Positions 1 through 6,185 of a DNA stretch of 7,799 bases are shown here, in pieces. Origin of the DNA: Acidovorax sp. (GTDB lineage: Bacteria > Pseudomonadota > Gammaproteobacteria > Burkholderiales > Burkholderiaceae_C); NCBI GenBank assembly GCA_030150585.1, contig JASLFM010000559.1, positions 1 through 7,799 on the forward strand, written 5' to 3'. Every line of letters begins with the position of its first letter. Positions within the stretch are counted from its first letter, which is position 1. A program made the position numbers and the translations under genes. The notes under the pieces are model-generated. The model was not told where the DNA came from, did not search any database, and worked only from the letters and a program-made list of their open reading frames with translations.

Positions 1-2165
1 CCCTGGATGTAGGGGCTCTTGATGTTCATGGCCGCAGTCTGCGCTGGCGTCGGGAAGTTCGGGTCATCGCCGCCCGGCGTGGGCCTTTGGTAGCCAGCCC
101 CCTGCATGATCGCGTCGGCAATGGGCGCGATCATGGGCATCTGCGCCACCTGTGCACCGCCCTGCATCGCCGAGAACGCAGCCTGCACTCCTGTCTGCAC
201 GGCCTGGGCCATGATCTGCTTGATCTGCGCCTCCGTAAGCCGCTCCTTCATGTCCAGCTCGCGTGCCTTGAGGTCGTTGCCGGCCTTCGCCAGGGCGTCC
301 GCCACAGCCTGCTTGATGCGCTGCTCCACCTGCTCGGGAGACTCTTGGGCGCTTGCGGCGCGCAGAGCCTCCACCAGCTCGCGCTGGAATGGCACATCCA
401 TGAGGGAGGCCATGAACGGCATTGCGGCGGCTTGGTACTGGGCGGGCAGCGCCTTGATGGCCTCAGAAAGCGCATTGAGCTGCTGCCCACGGTAGGTCTT
501 GCTGCTGGGCACATCCTCCAGCCCGACCTTCAGCATCGTGCGCTGCAGGTCGTTGGACAGGTAGGGGATGCCCGTGGCCTCGTCAGTTTCCGGCTTGTTG
601 ATCGTCACCACACGGTCGGCGCGAACCGCGTCCCCTTCGATGATGATGGTGTGCTGCTCGTCCCCGAGGTCCTGCACGATCATGCTCATCAGCAGCTCAC
701 CCACCATGGTTCTGCCGCGCCGGAACTGGCCCATCATGTGTGCCAGCGCCTGGTTGGCCTGCTCCACCTGGGTTTCCTCCTGCACGCCACTTGTCGCCGT
801 GCCGCGCCGGCCGGAGAACGCGCCAGCGGCGGCGGGGTTGATGCGCTCGATGCTGTTGCGTGCGTTCTGGAGCTGCTCGAGCTGCTGCGCATTGGCCTGG
901 AAATCTCGTTTGACTTCGAACCGCGCACCCGCCTGCGCCATGTGCGCGGGGTCCAGCACGATGTCAGCATCAGGGCGGTTGATGGTCCGGCGGAACACGT
1001 CGTCCGTCATGTTAACCGCGCCCTTGGTGCGCTCCGTGCGATAGGAAGACATGCCCCAGCGAAGGCGCGCGTTGCCATTGTTCAGCGTGTCCTGCTGGTC
1101 GATCAGGTTGCGCACGTAGCCGAACGGCACGCCGGTCCCGTCTTCGCGGAAGCCCCAGAACGGGACATAGGGGAAATAGCGATGGGCATACGGCGTCGGA
1201 CCATCGAACAGGACATGAGGGCCGAGCCAGTAGCTGCGGCGGACCTTGGCCACGGTAGCGCGGCGGAACTGCACACGGCCATTCGCGATGGCGAAGTTGT
1301 GCGCCTGGTTGTTGGAGTCGTACTCCACCAGCCGGCCGTCTGGGCTCTTGAGCACGATCATGTCGATCCAGCGCCGGTACCAGAGCTCGGAGAGGCAGAT
1401 CTCTTTGTTGAACGGGTTGAACCAGCGGTCCTCCATGTGCGTCCACTCCCGCGCTACGTTCCATGCGCGGCTCAGGCCCGTGCTGGAGCCACCGAAGGAG
1501 GTGTCGTCCCAGCTGCTCCACCAGTTGATGCCGGCCTTGCCGAAACTGCGGATCAAGTCCTTGTGCTCAGGAAACGCACGGGCCACGCGCGCAGGTGAGA
1601 GCCAGCGCTGCCGACGCAGCCAGCGGGCATCACTGAGGTCCTCCTTGCAGTCGAAGGGGAAGTGGATCTCGTTGCGGTGGATTGCCGTGCACTGATAGGG
1701 ATACTCGAACGGGTCGCTGGCGCGGCCCACCTCCACCCAGCCCAGGCCCACGGCAATCTGCGGGTAGAAAGCGCGGCTGCATGCGTCGTCGGCCTTGGAC
1801 TGGCGTTCGGCCTCGTTCAGCTTGAAGTTGATCGCGTCGGCCACATCCTGGCCGCCAGGCTGACCGTTGGGCGTCACGCGCCAGTCGGTGCGGGTCTTCT
1901 CCTCGTAGCCTCGGATACCTTCCAGCGATGCGCTGATGAGGTTTTCCATGGACGTGGGAATGCCCTGCTGCTTCATGTGGCGGATCAGCTCGGTGTCGAG
2001 CTGGTTCCCGTCGGCATAGTCCATTTCCCGGTCAGCCGTCCGGCGCCACGCGCGCGGCTGGTGCTCGATCTCGTCCATGATGTCCTTGTACTCAGACAGG
2101 GACAGCGGCACATTGCCATCGGGCTCGTCGGCAGAGCCGAATGCGGGGTTGCTGCTCTCTTGCAT
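1..2165 (-). CDS. P22-type portal protein (3' end beyond window)
   Basis: This protein should form the dodecameric ring at the capsid vertex through which terminase pumps DNA. The minus-strand frame is open from an ATG at 2165 to the left edge: 721 codons, no stop. P22 gp1 is 725 residues, so little is probably missing. I read it by hand from the plus strand and spot-checked several stretches. Family-typical segments include QPRAWRRTADREMDYADGNQ near residues 25-45, then an N-x-I and GxE stretch, and PYVPFWGFREDGTGVPFGYV followed by RNLIDQQDTLNNGNARLRW in the middle. Residues about 590-680 are Gln/Ala/Glu-rich and helical in character (KARELDMKERLTEAQIKQ), matching the helical C-terminal barrel of P22 portals. 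The start has AGGA six bases upstream and lies 8 bases after the terL stop. The family call is from remembered motifs, not a search. Two long plus-strand frames over it are antisense shadows. Confidence 0.9.
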   Translation of the reverse strand, partial: MQESSNPAFGSADEPDGNVPLSLSEYKDIMDEIEHQPRAWRRTADREMDYADGNQLDTELIRHMKQQGIPTSMENLISASLEGIRGYEEKTRTDWRVTPNGQPGGQDVADAINFKLNEAERQSKADDACSRAFYPQIAVGLGWVEVGRASDPFEYPYQCTAIHRNEIHFPFDCKEDLSDARWLRRQRWLSPARVARAFPEHKDLIRSFGKAGINWWSSWDDTSFGGSSTGLSRAWNVAREWTHMEDRWFNPFNKEICLSELWYRRWIDMIVLKSPDGRLVEYDSNNQAHNFAIANGRVQFRRATVAKVRRSYWLGPHVLFDGPTPYAHRYFPYVPFWGFREDGTGVPFGYVRNLIDQQDTLNNGNARLRWGMSSYRTERTKGAVNMTDDVFRRTINRPDADIVLDPAHMAQAGARFEVKRDFQANAQQLEQLQNARNSIERINPAAAGAFSGRRGTATSGVQEETQVEQANQALAHMMGQFRRGRTMVGELLMSMIVQDLGDEQHTIIIEGDAVRADRVVTINKPETDEATGIPYLSNDLQRTMLKVGLEDVPSSKTYRGQQLNALSEAIKALPAQYQAAAMPFMASLMDVPFQRELVEALRAASAQESPEQVEQRIKQAVADALAKAGNDLKARELDMKERLTEAQIKQIMAQAVQTGVQAAFSAMQGGAQVAQMPMIAPIADAIMQGAGYQRPTPGGDDPNFPTPAQTAAMNIKSPYIQ

Positions 2166-2173
2166 GGTGGTCC

Positions 2174-3898
2174 TCACACAAAGCCAGGAGGCGGTGCCTC
2201 CACGTATCCACTGGAGCCCTTCAGGCTCTCCAGCATGTTCAATTCCTTGGCCTGCGCCCACTGGCGCAGGGCGTCAGCACCCTCGGTGCAGCCGTTGCTC
2301 TTGTCGGGCTGGTCCAGGTAGCGCTTCTCGGACTGGCTGTACTTCTTGCGGTAGCCGTCCACGCGCTTGATGCCCTGTTCGCAGCGATCCACGTCGAAGA
2401 AGGCGCCCTTGATGTGCTTGCGCACCGCGTAAATGCCGGTCATCAGATCGGTGATCTGAGGCACGATGAAGAACGTGTGCCCGGGCAGCAACTCCTGCAG
2501 CTGCTCCCGCACTGACTTGTTGTAGTCCGACAGGCGCTTGTGGGCCGCGTCGTGCGGCAGGAAGTGCGCACCGTAGAGATAGCCCTTGTCGATCAGCATG
2601 CGGGCGTAGTGGCGCAGATCCTCGTTGTGCTCTTCGTAGTAGTCAATGAAGCGGTCTTCATCGCGCAGCGGCTGCATGAACCAGGCCGCGCAGCCATCGC
2701 TGTTGCCAATGTCCCAGAAGGTGAAGACTGGCAGGTCCAGCACCGGAACCTCGCGTATACCTCCGCGCTTGCGCAACAGCACCATGTCCTTGGCGTAGTA
2801 GTTGCCATCGGTGGACTGCTGGAAGGCCTCCTCGGGCGTGGACGGGTATTCCCGCCACATCTTCTCTTCCTTGCCCGCGAAGTCGTTGCGCATCTTCTCG
2901 ACGTACCAGGCGCGCTGTCCGAGGTCGATCTTGCAGTCGGCCGCCTGCTCCACCTTGTCGAAGTAGTCGTGCTGCTCCCGGCTGATGGGCACGCCAGCCG
3001 GGTCCATGGTGTAGTCGGGGTCTTGCCACCAGGCGTAGAAGTGGAACCGGTACTGGGCCCGCGTCAACAGCGCCTTGCCAGTCACCAAGGCCTGGGCGCG
3101 CTGGCTCATGTCGTAGAACTCGCCGCTTGCCCCCTCGGCCGTGCTCTCGATCACCACGATGCCGTCCAGCGGAACGGCCTGGATGGAGCCGGTCACGACC
3201 TCATCGGCCTTGGCCGGGAACTTCGCGCAGATCTTGCCGAACTCCGAGACGTGCAGGCGGTGGATGGTGCCGCCGCGCACGCTGGTGGCCACGCGGATGC
3301 TGCTGTTGTTGTGCGCGAAAAGCAGCTCCTTCGTGCTCGCGCGCGCCAGCGGGAACCGCTCCCTGATTTCCTCGGGCAGGTGGTCGTAGGCAAACACCAC
3401 CTTGTCCCGAAAGATGGCCTCTGCCGTTTCCCTGTCCTGGGCGATCATGCCGCAGCGCTGGTTGCCGTTGAACAGCGCGTGGTCCAGCCACAGGATGGCG
3501 ATGAGCGTTGTGAACCCAAGCTGTCGGGCCTTGAGGATGATGTTCCGATGCCACAGGCGCTTGATGAACCGGCGCTGCGCCCGGTTGGGCTTGAACGGCA
3601 TCACGAACGACTCGCCATCTTCGCCATCCGTCTTCACGATGATCTGGTACAGGCAGCCCGAGAACAGGCGCCATTCGGGATCAGCCAGGCAACGTGCAAG
3701 TTCTTCCTCACTCCCTGGGATGCGCTCCGGGTGCGCCACGATGTGCGGCCCGCGCTTAGGCCTGCGTAGCGACTTGTCCCAGCGGTGCACCAACTGCTCA
3801 TCGACCGGGCGGCCATGCTCCATCACCAGAGCATCGCCGTCATCGTCCAGCGTGCCGGGCTCGCTTGCCGTGGCTCCGCGAACCTTACTCGCCGCCAT
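2174..3898 (-). CDS. terL: Terminase large subunit (packaging ATPase and nuclease)
   Basis: TerL is the motor that cuts the concatemer and translocates DNA into the prohead through the portal. The 574-residue product has the two expected domains. In the ATPase domain, KARQLGFTT (residues 123-131) is an adjusted Walker A that lacks the classical GK[ST] lysine, with K123/R125 available instead. A Walker B-like LHVSEFG follows at 215-221, and ESTAEG at 251-256 fits the coupling motif. In the RNase H-fold nuclease domain, likely metal-binding acidic residues are D396 (FWDIGNSDG), D450 (FLPHDAAHKR) and D542 (ADALRQWA). The length is typical of the family. The ATG at 3898 overlaps the end of terS by 14 bases and has AGGA eight bases upstream, so it is probably translationally coupled to terS. 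No frameshift or missing motif is seen. The pairing with a P22-type portal favours headful packaging, but that is inference. Confidence 0.95.
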   Translation of the reverse strand: MAASKVRGATASEPGTLDDDGDALVMEHGRPVDEQLVHRWDKSLRRPKRGPHIVAHPERIPGSEEELARCLADPEWRLFSGCLYQIIVKTDGEDGESFVMPFKPNRAQRRFIKRLWHRNIILKARQLGFTTLIAILWLDHALFNGNQRCGMIAQDRETAEAIFRDKVVFAYDHLPEEIRERFPLARASTKELLFAHNNSSIRVATSVRGGTIHRLHVSEFGKICAKFPAKADEVVTGSIQAVPLDGIVVIESTAEGASGEFYDMSQRAQALVTGKALLTRAQYRFHFYAWWQDPDYTMDPAGVPISREQHDYFDKVEQAADCKIDLGQRAWYVEKMRNDFAGKEEKMWREYPSTPEEAFQQSTDGNYYAKDMVLLRKRGGIREVPVLDLPVFTFWDIGNSDGCAAWFMQPLRDEDRFIDYYEEHNEDLRHYARMLIDKGYLYGAHFLPHDAAHKRLSDYNKSVREQLQELLPGHTFFIVPQITDLMTGIYAVRKHIKGAFFDVDRCEQGIKRVDGYRKKYSQSEKRYLDQPDKSNGCTEGADALRQWAQAKELNMLESLKGSSGYVEAPPPGFV

Positions 3899-4844
3899 CG
3901 TCTGGATCCTGGTGCGGCATCAGGCTGTTGGAGCCTGTAGCTGCCGTGCCTTCGGGGTCTATGGCCACGGTCTTGAAGCCGTTGCCCGTGCTGTTGGCGA
4001 GCCTGTGGAGCAGCGCGGCAAGAGGGTCGGTCTTCTGCTGGTTGTCCTTCTCGTATAGGCCCAGGTGCTTGGCCAGCTTCTCCAGCGCGTCCAGCTTGGA
4101 GTGCATCTTGATCTCGATGCCTTCCTTGGTCTGCTTGGCGCCGGCGTAGAGCGCTGCGGCGTTCGGGCTCAGGCGGCGCGTGTCCTTGAGCACCGTGCGC
4201 GCCATGCCGTCTCCGCCGCAGATGGGGCAGTCTTCCTTGGGCAGCAGCAGTGGGTTGAAGCCGATGCCTCCGGCTTCATTGAACTCGGCCGGGTTCTTGC
4301 CCTTCTCGACCCAGGCCTCGCGGTCGCGGTTCATCTCGCCCACGGTGCGCTGCCACTTGTGGCCCTCGCCGTAGCAGCAGCGGCAGCAGCCGGTCTTGAC
4401 CTCGACCAGCTCGCGGGCGTCGGCCAGGGCCACATTGGCGATTTCCAGCAACACCCGGTCGGCCGTGATGCCTGTGCGTTCCTGTTGAGCCTTTCGCGCT
4501 ACTGAAATCGCAGCACTGATTTCAGGTTTTTTGAGGTTTTCGTGCCCGATTGCACCGGCAGTGTCAGGGCTGTATCCGGCCCGAATCGCCGCCTGGGTGG
4601 CGTTGAGGTCCACGAGGTACTCGTCCACGAACCGCTGCTGCTTGTCGGTCAGGCCGAGCTGTGGAGCCTCCTTTTCGGGAGCTTGGGTGGTGGCCTTCGT
4701 AGCGCGCTTGGCTGGCTGCGCCTTCTTGGTTCCAGGGGCCTTGCGCGCAGGCGCGGCTTTGTCTGCGGCCCTCTTGGCGGGGGCGGCAGGCTTGCGGGCG
4801 GTCTTGGGGGGTGCGGGCTTTCTGCCCGCCGGGGGTTTTGCCAT
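3885..4844 (-). CDS. terS: Terminase small subunit with basic tail and cysteine-rich insert
   Basis: TerS recognises the packaging site and delivers TerL to it. The 319-residue product is long for the family and has three visible parts. Residues 1-60 are a Lys/Ala/Pro-rich histone H1-like tail of low complexity. Residues about 64-145 match the Terminase_2 type DNA-binding domain: LTDKQQRFVDEYLVDLNATQ, then AAIRAGYSPDTAGAIGHENL and KPEISAAI. Residues 151-213 carry two cysteine clusters, TGCCRCCYGEGH (C153, C154, C156, C157) and CPICGGDG (C206, C209), which resemble the CxxCxGxG halves of DnaJ zinc fingers. The segment LSPNAAALYAGAKQTKEGIE and a helical KLDALEKLAKHLGLYEK complete the core, and the last 45 residues look disordered. 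The ATG at 4844 lacks a clear Shine-Dalgarno sequence and abuts a perfect hairpin. An upstream gap of 56 bases separates it from the HEPN-like gene. Confidence 0.9.
   Translation of the reverse strand: MAKPPAGRKPAPPKTARKPAAPAKRAADKAAPARKAPGTKKAQPAKRATKATTQAPEKEAPQLGLTDKQQRFVDEYLVDLNATQAAIRAGYSPDTAGAIGHENLKKPEISAAISVARKAQQERTGITADRVLLEIANVALADARELVEVKTGCCRCCYGEGHKWQRTVGEMNRDREAWVEKGKNPAEFNEAGGIGFNPLLLPKEDCPICGGDGMARTVLKDTRRLSPNAAALYAGAKQTKEGIEIKMHSKLDALEKLAKHLGLYEKDNQQKTDPLAALLHRLANSTGNGFKTVAIDPEGTAATGSNSLMPHQDPDDGGE
4502..4540. repeat. Inverted repeat with phased T-tracts inside terS
   Basis: CTGAAATC (4502-4509) and GATTTCAG (4518-4525) are perfect 8-bp inverted arms around an 8-base loop. 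They are followed on the plus strand by T-runs at 4527-4532 and 4537-4540, whose starts are exactly 10 bases apart, about one helical turn. This is an unusually AT-rich patch in a GC-rich gene. On the minus strand it encodes HENLKKPEISAAIS, a conserved part of the TerS DNA-binding domain, so the protein may explain part of it. P22 carries its pac site inside terS, so this is a candidate packaging site or bend. On the plus strand it also looks like a weak intrinsic terminator against antisense transcription. The structure is directly visible; the function is inferred. Confidence 0.4.
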
Positions 4845-4864
4845 GCCGGGGAGTGTTCCCGGCA
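4844..4864 (-). promoter_or_regulatory. Perfect hairpin abutting the terS start codon
   Basis: TGCCGGG (4844-4850) and CCCGGCA (4858-4864) form a perfect 7-bp stem with a 7-base loop. In the minus-strand transcript the 3' arm ends on the A of the terS ATG, so the stem covers the ribosome-binding position. No good GGAGG is visible there, unlike most other starts in the window. This could hold TerS translation down, or act as an operator/packaging site bound by TerS. There is no U-tract, so it is not a classical intrinsic terminator. The role is inferred. Confidence 0.45.
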
Positions 4865-4881
4865 GGCAGTGATTGGTCGAA

Positions 4882-4893
4882 CCCTATACAGGG
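4882..4893. repeat. Small dyad in the terS upstream gap
   Basis: CCCT at 4882-4885 and AGGG at 4890-4893 flank ATAC, giving a short near-palindrome in the 56-base gap between the HEPN-like gene and terS. With the hairpin at 4844-4864 it is one of two dyads packed into this gap, a place where several phages keep cos or pac elements. A 4-bp arm is easily due to chance. The minus strand also reads TGTATAGGG, a poor -10-like string, but no -35 match lies at the right distance. Confidence 0.2.
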
Positions 4894-4900
4894 CGCAGCT

Positions 4901-5647
4901 TCAGTCCGGCTGCCGGGCGAACCAGTCGCGCTTCTGCTGACGCAGGCTGGCAATCTCTGCTTCCAGTGCCCAAAAATCAAAGTGGCGGTGAGAGCGGTAT
5001 CGAATGCCACGTCGGATCACAGCCTCCTCAAGCACACCAGCGTCCACCAAATAGCGAAGCACCGCGCGGAGGATCCTGAACACGGCGCCAAGTTCATCCA
5101 AGCCTATCCTCGATGGGATCACCCGAAGATCAAGCCTAGACGTTCTCCCGGTCCGGGCATCAACCATGGCGTCATGGCGCTTGTTCCCGTATCCGGGGTG
5201 CTTCTCCATGTCTGTGACCTGCGTTCCTGATTCACGAATCACATACTCAATGGTCCAGATGTGTGCATGCGCAATTGCGTCCCGCAGCACATAGATTTCA
5301 CCAAGGTCAGAAAGCAACTCCTCCGGGAACTCGGGAGCAAGCGCCTTTAGGAAGGCTGTGGTGTGCGCATGCGTCTTTCCATCCCTCTCTTGGCTGGTCC
5401 TCATTCTGCGAAGGTGCCCTGCCCGACCGATGAAGGACTCGAATGCGAGGAACAGCAGGGTGATGATGGCGACGCAATGACCGTTCTCGTTTTCCCCAAC
5501 CGAATCTGGGTGACTGCGTGGCGGGTTCGATATGAGCCGCTCTACGAGAGCGCCTATCGGCTCGAGCAAGCCGCCGCTGATCACACTGATCTCGTCTCCT
5601 CGGAACTCTTGCCCCTCGTCCCAGTCATCGTCCCTGTATTCGACCAT
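4901..5647 (-). CDS. Orphan protein with HEPN-like R-x4-H motif, probable cargo gene
   Basis: I do not recognise a named family. The 248-residue product has an acidic N-terminus (residues 1-20), a hydrophobic helix HCVAIITLLFLAFESFIGR (57-75), then a Lys/Arg/His-rich stretch. EIYVLRDAIAHAHIW (117-131) contains R122-x4-H127 with a polar Asp beside the Arg, the form of the catalytic motif of HEPN RNases and Abi-type proteins. HEPN proteins are mostly alpha-helical, which fits. The C-terminal part (177-200) has an amphipathic FRILRAVLRYLVDAG helix, and it ends with a charged helix. No clear signal peptide or strong membrane anchor is seen; the 57-75 helix is more likely core than membrane. The start is ATG 5647, set by GGAGG five bases upstream; the GTG at 5659 would lie across that site. 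GC is about 57% by hand count (4921-5640). Possible roles are superinfection exclusion, host-defence interference or RNA cleavage; none is shown. Confidence 0.75.
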   Translation of the reverse strand: MVEYRDDDWDEGQEFRGDEISVISGGLLEPIGALVERLISNPPRSHPDSVGENENGHCVAIITLLFLAFESFIGRAGHLRRMRTSQERDGKTHAHTTAFLKALAPEFPEELLSDLGEIYVLRDAIAHAHIWTIEYVIRESGTQVTDMEKHPGYGNKRHDAMVDARTGRTSRLDLRVIPSRIGLDELGAVFRILRAVLRYLVDAGVLEEAVIRRGIRYRSHRHFDFWALEAEIASLRQQKRDWFARQPD

Positions 5648-5652
5648 GCGCG

Positions 5653-5657
5653 CCTCC
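5653..5657 (-). promoter_or_regulatory. Shine-Dalgarno site of the HEPN-like gene
   Basis: The minus strand reads GGAGG here, five bases before the ATG at 5647. It decides that start over the in-frame GTG at 5659, which overlaps the site, and shortens the protein from 252 to 248 residues. Confidence 0.7.
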
Positions 5658-5659
5658 AC

Positions 5660-5699
5660 GCACAGATGTTAAATGGCATGCCGGACGGACAAAGCCAAC
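5660..5699 (-). promoter_or_regulatory. Possible weak promoter upstream of the HEPN-like gene
   Basis: This short noncoding stretch follows the stop of the winged-helix gene at 5700 and is AT-richer than its surroundings. On the minus strand it contains TTGTCC, then 15 bases, then TAACAT, each matching four of six bases of the sigma-70 -35 and -10 boxes at a short spacing. The perfect palindrome GGCATGCC (5675-5682) lies between them and could be an operator. A private promoter would fit a cargo gene. The match is poor and I hold it loosely. Confidence 0.25.
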
Positions 5700-6185
5700 T
5701 CACACCGCCAGGGCCATCTGGGCTTCGTCCCCGCCCTTCCTAGCCGCCCTTAGCGCAGAGCACTCCCGCTCAAGCCTTTGGATACGCGCGGCGAATTCCG
5801 TGACCATCATCGCGGTCTGCCGCCCCGTCTCAATGGCTGCGGCATGCGTGGCTGCCCCGGCCTGCAGCAGCGCGAGAGCCCGGTCCTCCTTGGGTGTCAG
5901 AGTGAGCACCTCGTCCCCGATCTCGATCTTCACCATTCCGTCTGGAAGGATCATCTTGGCCATTGGCCGGGCTGGTGGGTGTTGCTCCACAGGGACGTAT
6001 ACGCCACGGAGAACACGCTTGAGCTTTTCGTCGTCCACAAGGGCACCAAGCCGATCGTCAACGACGGTGAGCTTGAGGCCCGTAAGCTCCGCGACCGTCT
6101 CGCGTGTTGCCACCTGCTCGAGCGCGTGCAGCTCGCATACGGCGTCCAGGATCCGCTGGGTGCTGGTGACAGCTGGCTGGGTCAT
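5700..6185 (-). CDS. Winged-helix DNA-binding protein at the nin/late boundary
   Basis: The 161-residue product begins with a predicted winged helix-turn-helix. STQRILDAVCELHALEQVATRETVAELTGL (8-37) gives the first helices, VVDDRLGALVDDEKLKRVL (41-59) the recognition helix and following segment, and RGVYVPV (60-66) the wing. TPKEDRALALLQAGAATHAAAIETG leads into a C-terminal helix with heptad-like character (about 115-147, ending FAARIQRLERECSALRAARK) that may dimerise. The start is ATG 6185, in an ATGA overlap with the stop of the HNH-like gene and with AAGGA upstream. An in-frame ATG at 6272 lies inside the upstream gene and would add 29 Pro/Arg-rich residues that look like read-through of another frame. 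Its position after a nin-like cassette and before the terminase matches NinH/Q in lambdoid phages, so a role in late-gene or DNA-structure control is plausible but inferred. I know no characterised homologue. Confidence 0.75.
   Translation of the reverse strand: MTQPAVTSTQRILDAVCELHALEQVATRETVAELTGLKLTVVDDRLGALVDDEKLKRVLRGVYVPVEQHPPARPMAKMILPDGMVKIEIGDEVLTLTPKEDRALALLQAGAATHAAAIETGRQTAMMVTEFAARIQRLERECSALRAARKGGDEAQMALAV

Noticed and set aside
87..1598. 503-codon open frame on the plus strand over the portal gene
   Set aside because: It is antisense to a clear portal frame. The composition (Leu/His/Arg/Val-rich) is that of a GC-rich shadow and there is no domain or ribosome site.
2443..2459. 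TCAGATC/GATCTGA 7-bp inverted repeat with 3-base loop in terL
   Set aside because: It encodes an ordinary PQITDLMTG segment with no T-tract or gene boundary nearby. Chance dyads of this size are expected.
2540..3769. 409-codon open frame on the plus strand over terL
   Set aside because: It is antisense to a terminase with all motifs intact. The His/Leu/Val-rich composition is typical of the complement of GC-rich coding DNA.
4526..4533. Run of six A on the minus strand before a hairpin in terS, a possible slippery site
   Set aside because: The heptamer is not in the right register for tandem slippage, a -1 shift meets TGA at once, and the hairpin starts too close.
4813..4829. GCGGGC/GCCCGC 6-bp inverted repeat early in terS
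   Set aside because: It is explained by GC-rich Pro/Gly/Arg codons of the low-complexity tail and has no terminator T-tract.
4865..4900. Promoter for terS using TGTATAGGG as -10
   Set aside because: No -35-like sequence lies 15-19 bases upstream. terS is probably read from transcription through the upstream genes.
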